Notes: generated by a model from the sequence alone, not told the origin. Positions 29,406-38,028 are shown, counted from the stretch's first letter. The stretch is DNA of 42,973 nucleotides from Bacteroidales bacterium (GCA_017651225.1 JAGCDF010000055.1:1-42973); one strand, 5' to 3'. Program-made: numbers and translations.

Positions 29406-31007
29406 TTATCGTTTGAAGTTAAAACGTATGTCTGTGGGGATGTTCTCCAGGCCCAGGAACAGGCGGTCGGCGTCGTAGTCGGCGCTGCGCTTGGCGTACT
29501 GGGCTTCAAACGCCTCGGCAGCCGCTTTGTCGCCGGTGGCCTGCATCTCAAGCACCCGGGCGGTCAGCTCGGAGAGCGCCGTTTCCATCTTCTCCAGATT
29601 CAGCGCATACTGGTTGGACGCCTTGCGCTGGAAAGCGCCGGCCTGCGCCAGATAGTTGTAGATGATGATGTTGGCGCGGCCGAGCGCGGAGCTCTCGCCG
29701 AAGCGCTCGGAGCGGAGGATGGAGGCGAAGAAGGTGGTCAGGGCATCCTCCTTGGTGAAGAGATGATGGATGTCGTAGTGGTCCTGGAGCTTGCACACGA
29801 GGAACTCGCCGGCGGCGATGGCCTTCACTTCCTCCAGGGTGGGAGCAACATTGCCAAGAGCCTCTTCCACGCTGCCCTGGCCGTTCACGGTCTCTTTCAC
29901 GCCCAGGCCGTGCGCCACTTCGCGGAACGCGATATTCCACAAAAAGGCGTCCGAGGACAGGTGCTCGGCGGCATCGGCCTCCAGCAGCGTCTCGCCGCTG
30001 GGCGCGACGATGTGGTTGTACTTTGCCCGGATGATGTTCTCCAGCAGGATGGTGCGGGTGCCGCGGTCACGCTGGACGTCCGTGTCGAAGGGCAGGTTGA
30101 GCGCGATGACTTTCACGCCCGCGTTGGCCTTGCCGGCATAGTAGATGGCGTCGCAGGAGAAGATGTTGGAACCGGTGCCGGGCTGGAAGGTCTTGTAGGC
30201 CGGGTCGCCGGGGAGGTCCTCCTGGAACTCGCCGATGCGGGAGACATACTGCATCAGTTCCCGGGTCTCGGCTTCGTTCTTCAGCAGGACATAGGCTTCG
30301 TAAGAGCGTTTGATGCCCAGCAGCTGGTCGTCCGTCACCTCGTTGGGACCGATGACAAGGTCCATCTTGCTGTCGTCCATGTCCAGCCAGGCGAGGGAAC
30401 TCTCGTAGTAATTGTCGGTCTTGAGGGCCTCGGCCTTGCTCAGCAGGTACCTGGCCACGCTGGGCTTGATGGTGATGTCGGCGGCGGCCTTCAGGTAGTC
30501 GCCGATCTTGTCGAGGTGCTCCCGGTAGGCGTCGTGATACCAGACCGCCTTCAGGGAGCCGTCTTCGGCGCGGCGGATGAGGGTGTAGGGGCTGTTCTTG
30601 TCGGGATTGTTCCAGGCGTCGAACTCTGCCTGGCTCATGTCCGCCGGATAGAAGCCTGCGCCGGGGAGTGCGTCGCCGTATCCTTCGACAAAGGATTTGC
30701 CGGTGGTGCGGTCCCAGGGGCCGTAGTTAATCTCGGCGAAGGTCTTCTGGACCGGGTCGGTGATGCCGTCCAGGAGCGCCTGCTTGTCACCGAAATACTG
30801 CTCCCAGTAGATGGCGTCCACCTCGTCTGCAGCGAAGCGGTAGAGGTTCAGCACTTCCTTGCCGTTATCGGTGATGCCGGTCAGGTCGGGAGCCTGGATG
30901 GTTACGACTGCATAGTTGTCGACGTCGCGGGTAAAGGGAGATTTCGTCTCCTTGCAGGAAACCATCGCGGTCAACGCGATGGCGATCAGGATCAGTTTCT
31001 TATTCAT
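29406..31007 (-). CDS. M49-like (dipeptidyl-peptidase III type) lipoprotein, zinc site degenerate
   Basis: The 533-residue protein has a lipoprotein signal (lipobox MVSC, Cys18) and resembles Bacteroidota M49 zinc hydrolases across its length ('AAGDYLKAAADITIKPSVAR'-like region, 'GSNIFSCDAIYYAG'). The zinc motif expected as HEVAH reads R362-E363-V-A-H366, and the second motif expected as EE(G/C)KAD reads E392-E393-V-K-A-I397. One histidine ligand is therefore replaced by Arg and the motif Asp by Ile, so peptidase activity is probably lost. It follows the SLC13 transporter gene by 17 bases and is probably co-transcribed with it. Confidence 0.8.
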   Translation of the reverse strand: MNKKLILIAIALTAMVSCKETKSPFTRDVDNYAVVTIQAPDLTGITDNGKEVLNLYRFAADEVDAIYWEQYFGDKQALLDGITDPVQKTFAEINYGPWDRTTGKSFVEGYGDALPGAGFYPADMSQAEFDAWNNPDKNSPYTLIRRAEDGSLKAVWYHDAYREHLDKIGDYLKAAADITIKPSVARYLLSKAEALKTDNYYESSLAWLDMDDSKMDLVIGPNEVTDDQLLGIKRSYEAYVLLKNEAETRELMQYVSRIGEFQEDLPGDPAYKTFQPGTGSNIFSCDAIYYAGKANAGVKVIALNLPFDTDVQRDRGTRTILLENIIRAKYNHIVAPSGETLLEADAAEHLSSDAFLWNIAFREVAHGLGVKETVNGQGSVEEALGNVAPTLEEVKAIAAGEFLVCKLQDHYDIHHLFTKEDALTTFFASILRSERFGESSALGRANIIIYNYLAQAGAFQRKASNQYALNLEKMETALSELTARVLEMQATGDKAAAEAFEAQYAKRSADYDADRLFLGLENIPTDIRFNFKR

Positions 31008-31024
31008 GAAGGGTATTTGTTTGA

Positions 31025-32530
31025 TTATACGATATGTAACGACCCGGCGGCGAACAGGACCAGGTAGCCCAGCACGACGCTGATGAGGCCGATGATGATG
31101 CCCATGCGGGCCATGTCTTTCTGTTGGATGAGGTTGGTGGCGTAAGCCAGGGCGTTCGGCGGCGTGGAGATGGGCAGGATCATGGCGCTGCTGGAAGCGA
31201 TGGCCACGCCGATCAGGACGGTGGAAGTGCCGCCGATGGCCGCGAGTTTGTCACCCATGGCCGTGCAGACCACCACCAGGATGGGCATCAGCAGGGCCGC
31301 CGTGGCGGAGTGTGAAATCAGGTTGGAGAGGCCGTAGCAGAGCAGGCCGGAGAGGATGACGATCAGCAGCGGCGAGAAGTCACCGAAGGGAATGGCGCGG
31401 ACCACGAGGGCCGCCAGGCCGGAGCCGTTCATGGCGTAGCCCAGCGCGAAGCCGCCCGCCACCATCCAGATGACCGACCAGTTGATTTCTTCGAGATCGT
31501 ATTTGGAGATGATTCCGGCCATGGCAAAGACCGCAAAGGGAATCAGAGCGACCGTATAGGTGTTGATGCCGGTGAGGGAATCCATCATCCAGAGGAGGAT
31601 GGTGATGGCCATCGTAACGATGACGACCGTGCTCTTGTGGCCCTTCTTCATCTCGCCGTCGATCTTCAGCTCGATGGTCTTCTGGGTGAAGGGGAAGAAC
31701 TTCTTCAGAAGCATCCAGGCAATCAGGATCATGATGATGACAAACGGCACCATGAAGATCATCCACTGGCCGAAGCCGATCCCAAGGTTCAGGCCCTCAG
31801 GGTCGTTCAAGTACTTGAGGGCTATGGTGTTCGGCGGCGTGCCGATGGGCGTTCCCATGCCGCCCAGGTTGGCGGCGATGGGGATGCTCAAGGCCATGGC
31901 GATACGCCCCTTGCCGCCTTCCGGAAGCTGCTTGAATACGGGGGTCAGGAAGGTGAGCATCATGGCCGTGGTGGCCGTGTTGCTGATGAACATGGAGAAC
32001 AGGGCCGTCACGAGCATGAAGCCCAGCAGGATGTTTTCACTCTTCTTGCCGAAAGGAGTCAGGAGCACGCGGGCCAGGTAAACGTCAAGTCCTATTTTGG
32101 TGGTGGCGATGGCCAGTACGAAACCGCCGATGAAGAGCATGACCACCGGGTCGGCGAAACTGGCCATCACCTGCTTATGGCTGAGGAGCTGTCCGACGGC
32201 GGACGGATTGCAGATCCACTTGATGCCGGAATCGGAGGTGAACAGCAGGAGGAAAACCATGATGCTCACCGAAGTGGCCCAGGCGGGAGCCAGCTCGAAC
32301 ACCCACATGAGCGTGGCATACGCGAAGATAGCGATAATCCGCTGCTGCACCTGGGTAAGACCGTCAATTCCAAAGCTTTCGGTTGGCATGAACCAGAGGA
32401 TGAGTACGATGGCGATAACGAAGAGGAATCCGATGTTCTTTCTCTTTAATGCGCTGGGGCTGAACCTCTTGTCGTGACGCAACTTATGCATCTGTTCAAC
32501 CAGATTGAAGCCGAGGAAATTCTTAAACAT
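31025..32530 (-). CDS. SLC13/DASS-family sodium:anion symporter
   Basis: The 501-residue inner-membrane protein has about 11-12 helices and the DASS pattern 'GGFVLAIATTKIGLDVYLA', 'FSMFISNTATTAMM' (first SNT motif S183-N184-T185) and 'GTPIGTPPNTIAL'. The second motif, normally SNT, reads S406-H407-S408 in 'LISHSATAALLMP'. The family imports di- or tricarboxylates, sulfate or related anions with Na+. It heads an operon with the M49-like lipoprotein and is divergent from a LysR regulator that probably controls it. Substrate unknown. Confidence 0.9.
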   Translation of the reverse strand: MFKNFLGFNLVEQMHKLRHDKRFSPSALKRKNIGFLFVIAIVLILWFMPTESFGIDGLTQVQQRIIAIFAYATLMWVFELAPAWATSVSIMVFLLLFTSDSGIKWICNPSAVGQLLSHKQVMASFADPVVMLFIGGFVLAIATTKIGLDVYLARVLLTPFGKKSENILLGFMLVTALFSMFISNTATTAMMLTFLTPVFKQLPEGGKGRIAMALSIPIAANLGGMGTPIGTPPNTIALKYLNDPEGLNLGIGFGQWMIFMVPFVIIMILIAWMLLKKFFPFTQKTIELKIDGEMKKGHKSTVVIVTMAITILLWMMDSLTGINTYTVALIPFAVFAMAGIISKYDLEEINWSVIWMVAGGFALGYAMNGSGLAALVVRAIPFGDFSPLLIVILSGLLCYGLSNLISHSATAALLMPILVVVCTAMGDKLAAIGGTSTVLIGVAIASSSAMILPISTPPNALAYATNLIQQKDMARMGIIIGLISVVLGYLVLFAAGSLHIV

Positions 32531-32564
32531 GGTACGGTATCAAGTTTTGATTACAATCTGGCTG

Positions 32565-32572
32565 CAAAGGTA
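32565..32572 (-). promoter_or_regulatory. -7 promoter box of the SLC13-M49 operon
   Basis: TACCTTTG on the minus strand, 34 bases before the ATG at 32530. Confidence 0.65.
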
Positions 32573-32627
32573 GTGGCTGGATGTATTTTGTTTTTATAGA
32601 TGAATAAGGTTTATTTCGATAGAATCA

Positions 32628-32654
32628 ATAGATATTAACGATAAATATGTCTAT
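32628..32654. promoter_or_regulatory. Candidate LysR operator in the divergent gap
   Basis: ATAGATAT at 32628-32635 and a near-inverted ATATGTCTAT ending at 32654 form an imperfect dyad overlapping the lysR -7 box, where autoregulation would act. Further ATAGA copies lie at 32596-32600 and near 32620, toward the transporter promoter. Confidence 0.4.
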
Positions 32655-32659
32655 ATTTG
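32652..32659 (+). promoter_or_regulatory. -7 promoter box of the lysR-type gene
   Basis: TATATTTG, exact match, 20 bases before the ATG at 32680. Confidence 0.7.
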
Positions 32660-32679
32660 CGGGTAAATAGGTAAAAGAT

Positions 32680-33573
32680 ATGGAATTACGTCAGTTGAAA
32701 TATTTTGTCGAAGTCGGGCGCCTGGGCAGTTTCTCCCTGGCCTCCAAGTCGCTGTTCATCACGCAGAGCACCATCTCCCAGCAGATCCAGAAACTTGAAG
32801 AGGAGCTGGGTGTGGAACTGCTGACCCGGGACACGCGCCACGTGACCCTCAGCGATTATGGCGAGCAGTTTTTTCCCTGCGCCGTGCAGGTCCTGGAGGA
32901 GGCCCGGGCCGGGGCCGAACGGATCCAGGACGTGAAGGCGCTGCAAGTGGGGACACTCAGCGTCGGCGCGACATATTCCTTCGGCCCGCTGCTCAAGCAG
33001 ACGGTGCTGGACTTTTACGCCAAGTTCCCGCGCATCCGCCTGAATCTGGTCATCACCTCCCAGGAAGAACTGCGGCAGATGCTGCTGGACAGGCAGCTGG
33101 ATGTGGCGCTAACCTACAAGTCGCCGCTGGGGGACGACCACATTGAGTCGCACCTGCTGTTCCAGAGCCGCCTCAGCCTGGTCGGCCGCATCGGGGAGCT
33201 GAAGGGCGTGGGGAGGGAAGTGTCCGTCCAGGACCTCTCCCGCTTCCCGCTGGCCCTGCCGGCCAAGGGCCTGCAGGCGCGAGATTCCCTCGAAGCCGTT
33301 CTGTTCGCGCAGAATGTCAAATTGGATATTCGCCTGGAGATCAACAGCGTACGTTCGCTCCTGGATCTAGTTGGCAGCAGCCCGCTGGTGACCATTCTGT
33401 CGGAGGAAGCCATCCACCAGGTGCAGGGATTCGAGGCGGTCCCCATCGCCCATCCCGACGGGCGGATGGACGGCTGCTACCATTTCCTGAAAGGCTGCTA
33501 TCACAAAATAGCCGCCCGGGAATTCGTAGAGTTGCTGAAAGAGAACAATTCCTTCAACCAGACTTTCGCGTAA
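32680..33573 (+). CDS. LysR-family transcriptional regulator
   Basis: The 297-residue protein has the LysR winged helix-turn-helix at residues 1-60 ('MELRQLKYFVEVGRLGSFSL', 'ASKSLFITQSTISQQIQKLE', 'ELGVELLTRDTRHVTLSDYG') and a periplasmic-binding-protein-like effector domain (~90-290). The usual logic of divergent LysR genes points to control of the SLC13-M49 operon in response to its transported anion; this is inference. Transcribed alone. Confidence 0.93.
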   Translation: MELRQLKYFVEVGRLGSFSLASKSLFITQSTISQQIQKLEEELGVELLTRDTRHVTLSDYGEQFFPCAVQVLEEARAGAERIQDVKALQVGTLSVGATYSFGPLLKQTVLDFYAKFPRIRLNLVITSQEELRQMLLDRQLDVALTYKSPLGDDHIESHLLFQSRLSLVGRIGELKGVGREVSVQDLSRFPLALPAKGLQARDSLEAVLFAQNVKLDIRLEINSVRSLLDLVGSSPLVTILSEEAIHQVQGFEAVPIAHPDGRMDGCYHFLKGCYHKIAAREFVELLKENNSFNQTFA

Positions 33574-33604
33574 GGCCCGCCCTTTTCCAATTCGGCAAAA
33601 ATGT

Positions 33605-33612
33605 TAACTTTG
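33605..33612 (+). promoter_or_regulatory. -7 promoter box of the acyltransferase operon
   Basis: TAACTTTG, 25 bases before the ATG at 33638. Confidence 0.65.
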
Positions 33613-33637
33613 TATTTGACTAATCCGATTTAACCGC

Positions 33638-34810
33638 ATGGCGAAAGAAAACGTATACCTGGCATCCAAGCCCCGTTACGAGATCCTGGACGGGCTTCGC
33701 GGCATCGCCGCCCTGATGGTGGTGCTGTTCCATATCTTCGAGACCTACAGCAAGGGCCCGGCGTACCAGATCATCAACCACGGCTACCTGGCGGTGGATT
33801 TCTTCTTTGTGCTCTCCGGTTTTGTAGTGGGCTATGCCTACGACGACCGTTGGGACAAGATGACCACCTGGGGCTTCTTCAAGCGCCGTCTGACGCGTCT
33901 GCATCCGATGGTGATCGCGGGCACGCTCGTGGGCGCGGCGCTGTTCTTCTTCAGCGGCAACGCCTTCCCGCTGACTCATCAGGTGGAGGCCTGGAAGTTC
34001 CTTCTCTGCCTGGTGATGGGTCTGCTGATCATGCCCTGCCCTAACAGTCTGGACATCCGTGGCTGGGGGGAGCTGAATTCCTTCAACGGTCCGGTGTGGA
34101 CGCTCACGCTGGAGTATATCGGCAATATCCTGTATGCGTTCATCCTCAGGCGTTTGCCGAACATTATCCTGGCGGTGCTGGCCGTTTGCTGCGCTTTCTG
34201 TACGCTGGACGTGACGCTGGGCTGGAACGTTTTCGGACTCTTTGAAGAACCGCATTACACGGTGATCGGCGGCTGGAGCCTGACCCCGGACCAGATCTAT
34301 ATCGGCTTTACTCGCCTGCTGTATCCTTTCCTCTGCGGTTTGCTCATTTCCCGGATCCTCCGGGTCAATGATAACCCCATCCACCTGCGCGGCGGCTTCT
34401 GGTGGTGTGGCCTGGCCATTCTGGTCCTGCTTGCCATGCCCAACCTCGGCGGCAAGATGGGCGTGCTGGACGGCGGCTACCAGGCCCTGTGCATCCTGCT
34501 GCTGTTCCCGCTCATCGTAGTGGCGGGCGCCGGCTCCAAGACCACCGATCCCCGGAGCACGGCCGTGTGCAAATGGCTGGGAGAGATTTCCTATCCGATC
34601 TACATCACCCATTATCCGCTCATCTACATGCAGATGGACTGGGTGGCGCAGCACCAGGACGCTCCGCTGTGGCAGCACGTCGCCGTGGGCGCGGGCGTCG
34701 TCTTCATGGCCATCATCCTGGCCTGGGGCCTCCTGCGGGCCTATGACCTGCCGGTGCGCGAGTGGCTCAAGGAGCACTGGCTCAAGAAAAACAACATCAA
34801 AACCAAATAA
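33638..34810 (+). CDS. Acyltransferase 3 family (OafA/YrhL-like) membrane protein
   Basis: The 390-residue inner-membrane protein has about ten helices and the family motifs 'YEILDGLRGIAALMVVLFHI' (Arg-Gly and His of the active region) and 'LAVDFFFVLSGFVVGYAYDD', with 'FFKRRLTRLHPM' after them. AT3 enzymes O-acetylate or otherwise acylate surface sugars and peptidoglycan. It is first in a three-gene unit with a small secreted protein and a metallophosphoesterase (2 and 7 bases apart), suggesting a shared envelope role. Acceptor unknown. Confidence 0.92.
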   Translation: MAKENVYLASKPRYEILDGLRGIAALMVVLFHIFETYSKGPAYQIINHGYLAVDFFFVLSGFVVGYAYDDRWDKMTTWGFFKRRLTRLHPMVIAGTLVGAALFFFSGNAFPLTHQVEAWKFLLCLVMGLLIMPCPNSLDIRGWGELNSFNGPVWTLTLEYIGNILYAFILRRLPNIILAVLAVCCAFCTLDVTLGWNVFGLFEEPHYTVIGGWSLTPDQIYIGFTRLLYPFLCGLLISRILRVNDNPIHLRGGFWWCGLAILVLLAMPNLGGKMGVLDGGYQALCILLLFPLIVVAGAGSKTTDPRSTAVCKWLGEISYPIYITHYPLIYMQMDWVAQHQDAPLWQHVAVGAGVVFMAIILAWGLLRAYDLPVREWLKEHWLKKNNIKTK

Positions 34811-34812
34811 TC

Positions 34813-35094
34813 ATGAGAAAGTACATCATTTGTCTCGCCGCCATGGTGCTGGCCTCTTCCTTTGCCGGTTCAGTCGCATCCGCCCAGGAAGCTGCGCAAG
34901 AGCAGCAGGCAGTAAAACCCTACACGGTGGAGCTGGACTTCGGCCAGTTTGCCGGTTTCTGGAGCGGTGACCGCCAGCTGGTGGACGAGCAGGGAGATTC
35001 CGGTACGCCTCACTACCACTGGGTCCTGTCCAAGATGGTCACGGACGATTCCCAAATCACGGAAGGCCTGCGCACCAAGGGAATGAACAAGTAG
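34813..35094 (+). CDS. Small secreted protein of unknown function
   Basis: The 93-residue protein has a signal peptide (1 to ~24, ending SVASAQ) and a short mature part with 'YTVELDFGQFAGFWSG' and 'GTPHYHWVLSKM'. No family recognised. The ATG at 34813 follows the acyltransferase stop by 2 bases; an in-frame start at 34762 lies inside that gene. Its place between the acyltransferase and phosphoesterase suggests a periplasmic helper, without further evidence. Confidence 0.72.
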   Translation: MRKYIICLAAMVLASSFAGSVASAQEAAQEQQAVKPYTVELDFGQFAGFWSGDRQLVDEQGDSGTPHYHWVLSKMVTDDSQITEGLRTKGMNK

Positions 35095-35101
35095 TCCCGA
35101 A

Positions 35102-36184
35102 ATGCGGACTGGAATCATCGTCATCCTAATAGGGACCGTGCTGGGTGTGGCGTATGTGACCTGGCACCTCTGGCGCATTACGCCCGGGAGCTGGGTGGCC
35201 AAACTGCTGGTCGGCGGGCTGTTCTTACTCTGGATGGCAGCCGCCTTCGCCAGCATGCTGCTCCGGGACAAGGCGTCCATCCCCACCATCACCGCGCTGT
35301 ATGAAGTTGGACATCCCTGGATGATCGCTTCCCTGTACCTGTTGATTGCATTCCTCCTGGCCGATATCGGGGTCCTGATCCGGCTCATTCCCAAAGACTG
35401 GCTCGTCGGCAACGCCGTTTCCATGGCAGGCATCCTGGGTGTGATTGCCGTCGTGCTGACGGCCGGCGGCATTCATTACAAACACAAATACCGCGAAGAA
35501 CTGACCATCCGGACCGAGAAAGCACTGGAGAAGCCCCTGACCATTGTCCTTGCCAGCGACCTCCATATCGGCTACAGCAACCGAAAGGCCGAACTGGCCC
35601 GCTGGATCAACCTGATCAATGCCGAGAAACCGGACCTGGTGCTGTTCGGCGGCGATTTGATGGATATCCAGCTCAGGCCGCTCGCGGAAGGCAATTATGC
35701 GGAGGAATTCCACCGCCTGGAGGCTCCGGCCTTCACGGTGCTGGGCAACCACGAGTATATTGGCGGAAGGGGAGATGCGGAGCGTTTCCTGAAAGATGCC
35801 GGTATCGGCCTGTTGCGGGATTCCGTGGTCCTGTCGAAGGGGATAACCATTATCGGACGGGACGACAGGAGCAATCCCCGAAGGAAGCCGCTTTCGGAAC
35901 TGGCCGATTCCCTGCCTGGGTTCAGTATTCTGCTGGATCATCAGCCCTATCATCTGGAAGAGGCCGAAGCGGCTGGAATCGACTTCCAGTTCAGCGGACA
36001 TACGCATCGGGGGCAGGTGTGGCCCCTGAACTGGCTGACGGATTCCATGTACGAGAAATCCTGGGGATTTCATCGGCGTGGGAACACGCAGTATTATGTG
36101 AGTTCCGGTCTGGGCATCTGGGGACCGAAAATCCGCATCGGCACCCGGTCGGAGTATCTGGTGCTGCATGTGGCGTCTCAATAA
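35102..36184 (+). CDS. Membrane-anchored metallophosphoesterase
   Basis: The 360-residue protein has four N-terminal membrane helices (~1-125) and a calcineurin-like phosphoesterase domain with all metal motifs: 'LASDLHIGYS' (DxH), 'LFGGDLMD' (GD), 'VLGNHEYIGG' (GNHE), 'LLDHQPYHLE' and 'FSGHTHRGQVWP' (GHTH). This layout resembles YaeI/YkuE-type enzymes that act on lipid phosphates such as UDP-diacylglucosamine, but the substrate is not proven. The catalytic domain follows the last helix; sidedness cannot be set from sequence alone. Last gene of the acyltransferase operon. Confidence 0.9.
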   Translation: MRTGIIVILIGTVLGVAYVTWHLWRITPGSWVAKLLVGGLFLLWMAAAFASMLLRDKASIPTITALYEVGHPWMIASLYLLIAFLLADIGVLIRLIPKDWLVGNAVSMAGILGVIAVVLTAGGIHYKHKYREELTIRTEKALEKPLTIVLASDLHIGYSNRKAELARWINLINAEKPDLVLFGGDLMDIQLRPLAEGNYAEEFHRLEAPAFTVLGNHEYIGGRGDAERFLKDAGIGLLRDSVVLSKGITIIGRDDRSNPRRKPLSELADSLPGFSILLDHQPYHLEEAEAAGIDFQFSGHTHRGQVWPLNWLTDSMYEKSWGFHRRGNTQYYVSSGLGIWGPKIRIGTRSEYLVLHVASQ

Positions 36185-36224
36185 ATCCCTAGAAATAGTG
36201 ATTTTATAAATGCCTGAGAAGTAG

Positions 36225-36232
36225 TATTTTTG
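36225..36232 (+). promoter_or_regulatory. -7 promoter box of the ZIP gene
   Basis: TATTTTTG, 21 bases before the ATG at 36254. Confidence 0.65.
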
Positions 36233-36253
36233 TGCGTCAAAAGAGAACAGACG

Positions 36254-37018
36254 ATGAGCCCGGTATTCACTGCATTGATGATTCCGTTCCTGGGCACGGC
36301 CCTGGGATCGGGATTCGTGTTCTTTATGAAGCGGGACATGCCCGCGCTGCTGCAGAAGGTGCTGCTGGGGTTCGCCTCCGGCGTCATGGTGGCGGCGTCC
36401 GTTTGGTCGCTGATCATTCCCGCCATCGAAATGGGAGAGGGGGCCTCGGCCGTCGTGCCGCCGGTCATCGGCCTGCTGGCCGGCTTCGCATTCCTGCTGC
36501 TGATCGACTACATCACCCCGCACATCCACCCGTCCGGCAGCGTGGAAGGCCCGCAGAGTCGCCTGTCTCGCACAGCTAAACTGGCGCTTGCGGTGACCAT
36601 TCATAACTTCCCTGAAGGAATGGCAGTTGGCGTTGCCATAGCCGGCGCGTTGACGGCCGATTTCAACATGGCGGGTGCCTTCGCGTTGTCGCTGGGTATC
36701 GCGATCCAGAATGTCCCCGAAGGGGCCATCATCTCCATGCCCCTGCGGGCCGCGGGCAACTCCCGCTGGAAGGCCTTCGGCATAGGCGCGCTGAGCGGCA
36801 TCGTCGAACCCATCGGCGGCGCGCTGGTCCTGCTGCTGGCCACCTCCATCCTCGGCATCATGCCGTACATGCTGGCCTTCGCCGCAGGCGCCATGCTGTA
36901 TGTGGTCGTGGAGGAACTGGTCCCGGATTATTCCCAGGGCAAGCACTCCAATATAGGCACCATCGGTTTTGCACTCGGCTTTGCCCTGATGATGGTGCTG
37001 GACGTTACGCTGGGCTAA
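36254..37018 (+). CDS. ZIP-family divalent metal transporter
   Basis: The 254-residue inner-membrane protein has eight helices and ZIP metal-site motifs 'VTIHNFPEGMAVGVA' and 'GIAIQNVPEGAIISMP', with 'VVVEELVPDYSQGKH' later. It resembles ZupT/GufA-type importers of Zn(II), Fe(II) or Mn(II); the TTG at 36230 is part of the promoter, so the ATG at 36254 is the start. The 3' end overlaps the convergent GNAT gene by 14 bases. No Zur/Fur site was recognised. Confidence 0.92.
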   Translation: MSPVFTALMIPFLGTALGSGFVFFMKRDMPALLQKVLLGFASGVMVAASVWSLIIPAIEMGEGASAVVPPVIGLLAGFAFLLLIDYITPHIHPSGSVEGPQSRLSRTAKLALAVTIHNFPEGMAVGVAIAGALTADFNMAGAFALSLGIAIQNVPEGAIISMPLRAAGNSRWKAFGIGALSGIVEPIGGALVLLLATSILGIMPYMLAFAAGAMLYVVVEELVPDYSQGKHSNIGTIGFALGFALMMVLDVTLG

Positions 37019-37532
37019 ACTCCCGTTTCAAGACCTTTACCGGTTTGTCGGAACCCACCTCCAGGTTGGGACATAACACTTCGCGGCCGGTGTCAAGGAA
37101 TCCGCATTTCTGCATTACTTTGCCGGAGGCCGGATTGGACGGGAAGTAGGTTCCCCACAGGGTTTTGTACCCTTTTTCGCGAACGCAGAAATCCATGACC
37201 AGGCGGAGCGCTTCGGTGCAGATTCCCCGGCCCCAATAGGGACGGGCGATCCAATATCCGACTTCGCATTCGCTTTCTGTTATTGCCAGGTGGGACTGCC
37301 CGGCTGTCAGATAGCCCACGCAGCCGATGGCCTCTCCCGTCTCTTTCAACTCGACCGCCCACATCCCTTCGCCCATGAAGAGGGTGCGGATGATTTGAAG
37401 GCTTTCCTCCGCACTTTTGTGCGGCGGCCATCCGGCCCGGGGGCCTAACTCCGGGTCTGAAGCCCATTTGAACAGCGTTTCGGCGTCGCCTTCGCGCCAG
37501 GGGCGCAGGCGTATTCTTTCTGTTTCCATCAT
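37005..37532 (-). CDS. GNAT-family N-acetyltransferase (RimJ/RimL type)
   Basis: The 175-residue protein fits the RimJ/RimL-like GNAT fold: 'METERIRLRPWREGDAETLF', 'ECEVGYWIARPYWGRGICTE' with the acetyl-CoA loop R-x-x-W-G-R-G, and 'NPASGKVMQKCGF'. It acetylates an amine on a protein or small molecule. It lies 3 bases after the GreA/GreB-family gene and is co-transcribed. Either of two adjacent ATGs (37532 or 37529) may start it. Confidence 0.92.
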   Translation of the reverse strand: MMETERIRLRPWREGDAETLFKWASDPELGPRAGWPPHKSAEESLQIIRTLFMGEGMWAVELKETGEAIGCVGYLTAGQSHLAITESECEVGYWIARPYWGRGICTEALRLVMDFCVREKGYKTLWGTYFPSNPASGKVMQKCGFLDTGREVLCPNLEVGSDKPVKVLKREFSPA

Positions 37533-37535
37533 TAT

Positions 37536-38003
37536 TCAGTCGAGTGTGATGCTGTCGATTCGCAGGCGCAGGGTGCCGGAGGGGACGTGAGCTTCGGCGA
37601 TTTCGCCGACCTTCTTGCCCATCAGGGCGGCGCCGATGGGGGATTTCAGCGAGATCTTGCCAGCCTCAAGGTCCATCTCATGGGGGCTGACGATCTCGAA
37701 TTTCATGCGTTTGTTCGTCGTAAGGTTCGTGAATTCTACCTTGCTCAGCAGGCTGACCCTGTCCTTGGGGAGGGCGTCGGGGTCGATCACGCGGGAATGT
37801 TCCAGGACCTTCTGCAGGAAGCGGATCCGGCTGATGGTCTTCGCCTGGATTCGCCGAGCCTCCCGGTAGCCCGCATTGTCGCTCCTGTCCCCCTGGGCGC
37901 TGGCCTCCGCGAGTTCATCCTGCACCTTGGGGTACACCTCGTTGATCAGATGCTTCAACTCGGCTGTAATCTCGTCGTATTTCTGTTTGGACAGGTATTC
38001 CAT
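37536..38003 (-). CDS. GreA/GreB-family transcript cleavage factor
   Basis: The 155-residue protein has the N-terminal coiled coil ('KYDEITAELKHLINEVYPKV', 'ELAEASAQGDRSDNAGYREA') and the C-terminal FKBP-like domain ('KISLKSPIGAALMGKKVGEI'). The coiled-coil tip keeps two acidic residues in 'GDRSDN' (Asp in place of the usual Glu of 'SEN'), needed to hold Mg2+ in the RNA polymerase active site. It rescues arrested RNA polymerase by transcript cleavage. The promoter abuts the ATG. Confidence 0.93.
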   Translation of the reverse strand: MEYLSKQKYDEITAELKHLINEVYPKVQDELAEASAQGDRSDNAGYREARRIQAKTISRIRFLQKVLEHSRVIDPDALPKDRVSLLSKVEFTNLTTNKRMKFEIVSPHEMDLEAGKISLKSPIGAALMGKKVGEIAEAHVPSGTLRLRIDSITLD

Positions 38004-38007
38004 GGCT

Positions 38008-38015
38008 CAAATATA
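38008..38015 (-). promoter_or_regulatory. -7 promoter box of the greA-like operon (leaderless)
   Basis: TATATTTG then AGCC then ATG: a 4-base gap, the same geometry as higB and the 41631 hydrolase. Confidence 0.72.
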
Positions 38016-38028
38016 CGCATTTTAATAC

